Shown here piece by piece: positions 6,458 through 8,471 of a DNA stretch of 8,471 nucleotides (its first letter is position 1; every line of letters begins with the position of its first letter). The stretch spans positions 1 through 8,471 of the forward strand of contig JAFNWA010000192.1 in the NCBI GenBank assembly GCA_017383665.1, read 5' to 3'. The position numbers were made by a program, and so were the translations under genes. Origin of the DNA: Bacteroidaceae bacterium (GTDB lineage: Bacteria > Bacteroidota > Bacteroidia > Bacteroidales > Bacteroidaceae). Under the pieces are notes generated by a model. It did not search any database. It was not told where the DNA came from and saw nothing but the letters and a program-made list of their open reading frames with translations.

Positions 6458-7496
6458 AGTTGTATATATTTTGGTTAAACAATTTCTCTTCTCCGTTAAG
6501 TATTTCCATTTCAATTGGCATCACATATGTGTTGTCGCGCATTGTCTGTGGCAAGTCTTCACGGTTCAACAGTCTTGATGCATCCTTCTCGGTCGTTACA
6601 ATCATTCCGTTGCCACCCTCCTTGAACTGCTTCGCAATCTCCTCGAACTCGCTGCTGCTGAAATTGTGATGGTCGCCATACTGCATGAGTGTGACATTGG
6701 CTCCACGGTTCTCGAGCTCTGCTTTCAGCGGTTGCGGTTTGGCAATTCCTGTTACAAGCAGGACATTGCTTCCTGGTTGCATCTCCTTGCACTCTCCCGT
6801 ATTGAACAGGCTGTATAAATTGCCGTACTTTATGGTCGAGAAATAGACCGGAATATTCTTGTATCTACCAATAAACTCACGGCAGCTTTTTATCTGCTCT
6901 GCTGTCATCTCCTTGCATTTTGTCATTATGACAATATCAGCTCTTCTTATTCCTGAAATTCTCTCACGCAATCTCCCGAATGGCATCACGCAATCCTTCC
7001 AGATGGGGCGGTTGCTGTCAATGAGAAGTATGTTGAGCCCGGCCTTTACATGGCGGTGCTGGAAGGCATCGTCGAGCAGAATTACCTGGATGTCCTTCTC
7101 CTCTTTCATCAACTGTTCAATTCCGTTGACACGCTTCTCGCATACAGCAACATCAATCTCCTTGAATTTGTTCTTTATCTGGAAAGGTTCATCACCAATT
7201 TGTTGCATTGTGGAATTACAGTCTGCCTTGATGTATCCCTTGCTTTTACGCCCGTATCCACGGCTCAATACGGCAATATGGTATCTCTTGCCAAGCAATC
7301 GTGCAATATATTCCGTGTGCGGTGTCTTGCCGGTTCCGCCAACAGAAATATTTCCTATGCAAATAGTGGGGATATCGAACTCTCGGCTTTTGATAATGCT
7401 TGTATCAAAAGCCCTGTTTCTTGCAGCCATTATCCATGCATAGGGGTTGAGGCTGTCTGTCAAATTGCGTAGAATACTTCTTTTTATTCTGGACAT
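6429..7496 (-). CDS. lpxK: Tetraacyldisaccharide 4'-kinase (lipid A synthesis)
   Basis: 355 residues; phosphorylates the 4' position of the tetraacylated disaccharide-1-phosphate to make lipid IVA on the inner face of the inner membrane. Seen: Walker A in IGNISVGGTGKTPHTEY (47-63), VLSRGYGRKSKG (76-87), GDEP (101-104), LLDDAFQHR (140-148) with the catalytic Asp pair, MPFGRLRE (171-178), VTGIAKPQP (248-256), DHHNFS (275-280) and VTTEKDASRL (300-309). The N-terminal hydrophobic/basic helix (about 8-30) is the usual membrane-binding element. Start at the ATG 7494-7496 gives a normal family N-terminus; a later Met at residue 23 would cut the helix. First gene of the minus-strand operon, with a -7-like box just upstream. 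Presence fits a Gram-negative with an LPS outer membrane. Confidence 0.95.
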   Translation of the reverse strand: MSRIKRSILRNLTDSLNPYAWIMAARNRAFDTSIIKSREFDIPTICIGNISVGGTGKTPHTEYIARLLGKRYHIAVLSRGYGRKSKGYIKADCNSTMQQIGDEPFQIKNKFKEIDVAVCEKRVNGIEQLMKEEKDIQVILLDDAFQHRHVKAGLNILLIDSNRPIWKDCVMPFGRLRERISGIRRADIVIMTKCKEMTAEQIKSCREFIGRYKNIPVYFSTIKYGNLYSLFNTGECKEMQPGSNVLLVTGIAKPQPLKAELENRGANVTLMQYGDHHNFSSSEFEEIAKQFKEGGNGMIVTTEKDASRLLNREDLPQTMRDNTYVMPIEMEILNGEEKLFNQNIYNYVTENPRNS

Positions 7497-7519
7497 GACA
7501 AGAATCTGGTGTATCTATG

Positions 7520-7527
7520 CAAAAATA
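7520..7527 (-). promoter_or_regulatory. Candidate -7 box for the lpxK operon
   Basis: On the minus strand this reads TATTTTTG, an exact match to the Bacteroidota -7 consensus TAnnTTTG. It lies 23 nt before the lpxK ATG, giving a leader of about 15-20 nt. I do not see a convincing TTG at the -33 position, and the region is AT-rich, so a chance match is possible. Confidence 0.4.
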
Positions 7528-7582
7528 GGAAAATATTCACAAATGTCGGGCGCTTTTTCGGCTTTTTTATCTTGTGTGGCTG

Positions 7583-7611
7583 TTGTGAAATGTTAAAAAA
7601 ACTTATTTTTG
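7583..7611 (+). promoter_or_regulatory. Candidate upstream promoter for tRNA-Ser
   Basis: TTG at 7583-7585 and TATTTTTG at 7604-7611 are separated by 18 nt and match the Bacteroidota -33/-7 pattern. It would start a transcript about 135 nt before the mature tRNA. T/A richness raises the chance of a false match. Confidence 0.3.
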
Positions 7612-7647
7612 TTATTTTTTTGCGATAGAGGCAATGATTTTTGAATA

Positions 7648-7682
7648 TTTGTTCACTGATTCGAAAAAAAAAACTACTTTTG
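7648..7682 (+). promoter_or_regulatory. Candidate proximal promoter for tRNA-Ser
   Basis: TTTG at 7648-7651 and TACTTTTG at 7675-7682 match the -33 and -7 consensus sequences exactly, with a long 23-nt spacer that includes a run of ten A (7664-7673). The start would be near 7690, about 65 nt before the tRNA, requiring 5' processing. Confidence 0.42.
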
Positions 7683-7753
7683 TCGTGAAATAGAGTGCTG
7701 ATTTGCAAGAAATGTTGTAAATTGCAACCCGATTAGCGACCAACTGTGCCCAT

Positions 7754-7841
7754 GGAAAGATGCTCGAGTGGTTGAAGAGGCACGCCTGGAAAGCGTGTAT
7801 ACGCCAAAAGCGTATCGGGGGTTCGAATCCCCCTCTTTCCG
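7754..7841 (+). tRNA. tRNA-Ser (anticodon GGA)
   Basis: An 88-nt class II tRNA. Acceptor stem GGAAAGA (7754-7760) pairs with TCTTTCC (7834-7840), discriminator G7841. Anticodon stem CACGC/GCGTG encloses loop CTGGAAA (7786-7792), with anticodon GGA at 7788-7790 reading UCC/UCU. A long variable arm (ATACGC / GCGTAT) marks it as a serine tRNA. The T arm is GGGGG-TTCGAAT-CCCCC (7817-7833). The 3' CCA is not encoded (G is followed by CAAT), so it must be added by the CCA enzyme. No duplicate of its 3' end is seen in the window, so there is no sign of a tRNA-integrated element. Confidence 0.97.
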
Positions 7842-7889
7842 CAATGAATGAATAAATTAACTTGAAATATTAACTAAAAATTACACAAA

Positions 7890-8426
7890 ATGAAAAAACT
7901 TTTTGCAATCGTTGCAATGTTGGGATTGTTCGCAACAACCCAAGCTTATGCTGAGGAAAAAGCTCCTGAGGCAGTTGCTGCTTCTGAGAATGTGAATCCT
8001 ACTGAGAATGGCGCAGACCAGGCTGCCGCTGATCAGAATGTTGAGCTATTGAAGGCTGAATATTCAAGATTGGAGGCATTGCTCGCAGATTCTTCAAAGA
8101 TGGAGGCTGCTGAGCTCGCGGCTACTAAATTGCAGCTTGATTCAGTTAAGTTCCAGCTCGATTCTATTGCTGCTGCTTCTGAAGTTGTTGAAGAGGAAGT
8201 TCAGGTTGAGGCAGTATCAGAGGGTGGTATCGTTGGTGTACACAAAGGTTTGAAGACAAAGTTCATCGAGGGTGGTCCTGAGTTTATGGCTCTCGTGTCT
8301 ATCGCTTTGGTTATCGGTCTTGCTTTCTGTATCGAGCGTATCATTTACTTGAGCCTTGCAAAGGTTAACGCAAAGAAGCTCATGCTGAAAGGATGTACTT
8401 CAAGTGCTACGGCAACAATTACTTAA
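7890..8426 (+). pseudogene. MotA/TolQ/ExbB proton-channel protein, N-terminal part only
   Basis: The frame gives 178 residues against about 240-280 for Bacteroidales TolQ/ExbB. Seen: a signal peptide MKKLFAIVAMLGLFATTQAYA (likely cut after Ala21), an acidic Ala/Glu-rich periplasmic stretch, a probable coiled coil (about 48-96, with Leu repeats such as LQLDSVKFQLDS), a pre-membrane HKGLKTKFIEGGPEFM (118-133), membrane helix 1 (about 133-150) and FCIERIIYLSLAKVNAKKLM (146-165). Family similarity stops at about residue 166; a tail rich in Thr/Ser/Ala follows and then TAA. The large cytoplasmic domain and helices 2 and 3, which carry the conserved channel residues, are absent from all three plus-strand frames up to the window end. 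It cannot form a working channel alone. Could be a truncated gene, an insertion site or a contig-end artefact. The A-rich leader TTACACAAAATG supports the start. Confidence 0.7.
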
Positions 8427-8467
8427 ATTACTTCGCCAAACACTTTGATTTAAATATATATAAGTAA
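8393..8467 (+). other. Out-of-frame 24-codon tail with coding-like codon use
   Basis: In a different frame from the proton-channel gene, codons from ATG 8393 to TAA 8465 read MYFKCYGNNYLNYFAKHFDL and four more residues. The first half uses almost only C- or G-ending codons (TAC TTC AAG TGC TAC GGC AAC), unlike AT-rich noncoding sequence nearby. It may be the 3' end of another gene joined here, or a small peptide; I do not recognise it. An 8-bp direct repeat AATTACTT (8417-8424, 8426-8433) lies within it. Confidence 0.25.
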
Positions 8468-8471
8468 AGAC

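Noticed and set aside
6458..6514. N-terminal extension of PunA by 19 residues
   Set aside because: Would overlap lpxK by 86 nt and add MKWKYLTEKRN, absent from homologues I recall; MLQKIQETAEFL is the usual start.
6859..7472. Two long plus-strand frames antisense to lpxK
   Set aside because: They mirror the lpxK codons and show no family features; lpxK itself has every expected motif.
7484..7708. Open frame of 74 codons on the minus strand overlapping the lpxK start
   Set aside because: Phe/Lys/Ile-rich composition from AT-rich intergenic DNA, overlaps the promoter region and the lpxK 5' end, and resembles no family I know.
7817..7841. Integration site of a mobile element at the tRNA-Ser 3' end
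   Set aside because: No second copy of the tRNA 3' sequence and no integrase gene in the window.
8401..8415. Group II intron 5' end (GTGYG-like) at the TolQ break
   Set aside because: The local GTGCTACGG matches the expected GUGYG boundary only partly, and no intron domains or reverse transcriptase can be seen before the window ends.

Overview
The window looks like chromosomal DNA from a member of the Bacteroidota, most likely the order Bacteroidales. Start codons are mostly preceded by A-rich leaders rather than strong Shine-Dalgarno sites. Candidate promoters fit the Bacteroidota -33 (TTTG/TTG) / -7 (TAnnTTTG) pattern. The PunA, TrmB, Mrp, LpxK and TolQ/ExbB proteins are of the type I recall from Bacteroides and Prevotella. 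The family cannot be fixed by eye; the TolQ N-terminus reminded me of Prevotellaceae or Muribaculaceae. Most of the window is conserved housekeeping sequence, and I see no CRISPR array, complete insertion sequence or prophage.

Left part, plus strand: the 3' part of a cytidylate kinase-like gene overlaps by 4 nt (ATGA) a small YfcE/MJ0936-type metallophosphoesterase gene. After a 98-nt gap with a candidate promoter comes a tight run ilvE - trmB - Dabb-domain gene - mrp, with gaps of 10, 13 and 11 nt. It encodes a branched-chain aminotransferase, the tRNA m7G46 methyltransferase, a small alpha/beta-barrel protein and an Mrp-type P-loop ATPase. The run ends at a strong hairpin terminator that appears to work in both directions.

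Middle part, minus strand (read right to left): lpxK - punA - thiL - a 72-residue two-helix membrane protein form a second operon converging on the same terminator. It joins lipid A synthesis (LpxK), purine salvage (PunA), thiamine diphosphate synthesis (ThiL) and a small protein that resembles immunity-17 family proteins. lpxK and punA overlap by 29 nt.

Right part, plus strand: an AT-rich intergenic stretch holds a candidate promoter for minus-strand lpxK and two candidate promoters for a class II tRNA-Ser (anticodon GGA). Then comes the start of a MotA/TolQ/ExbB proton-channel gene with a signal peptide, a coiled-coil region and the first membrane helix. It loses family similarity at about residue 166 and stops at residue 178, without the two later membrane helices that carry the proton pathway. 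This break 50-90 nt before the window end is the most unusual thing here; it could be an insertion, a rearrangement or a contig-end artefact. Other points worth a look are an Asp in the base-recognition position of PunA, an Mrp protein without the usual C-terminal CxxC, and the immunity-like gene with no toxin beside it.
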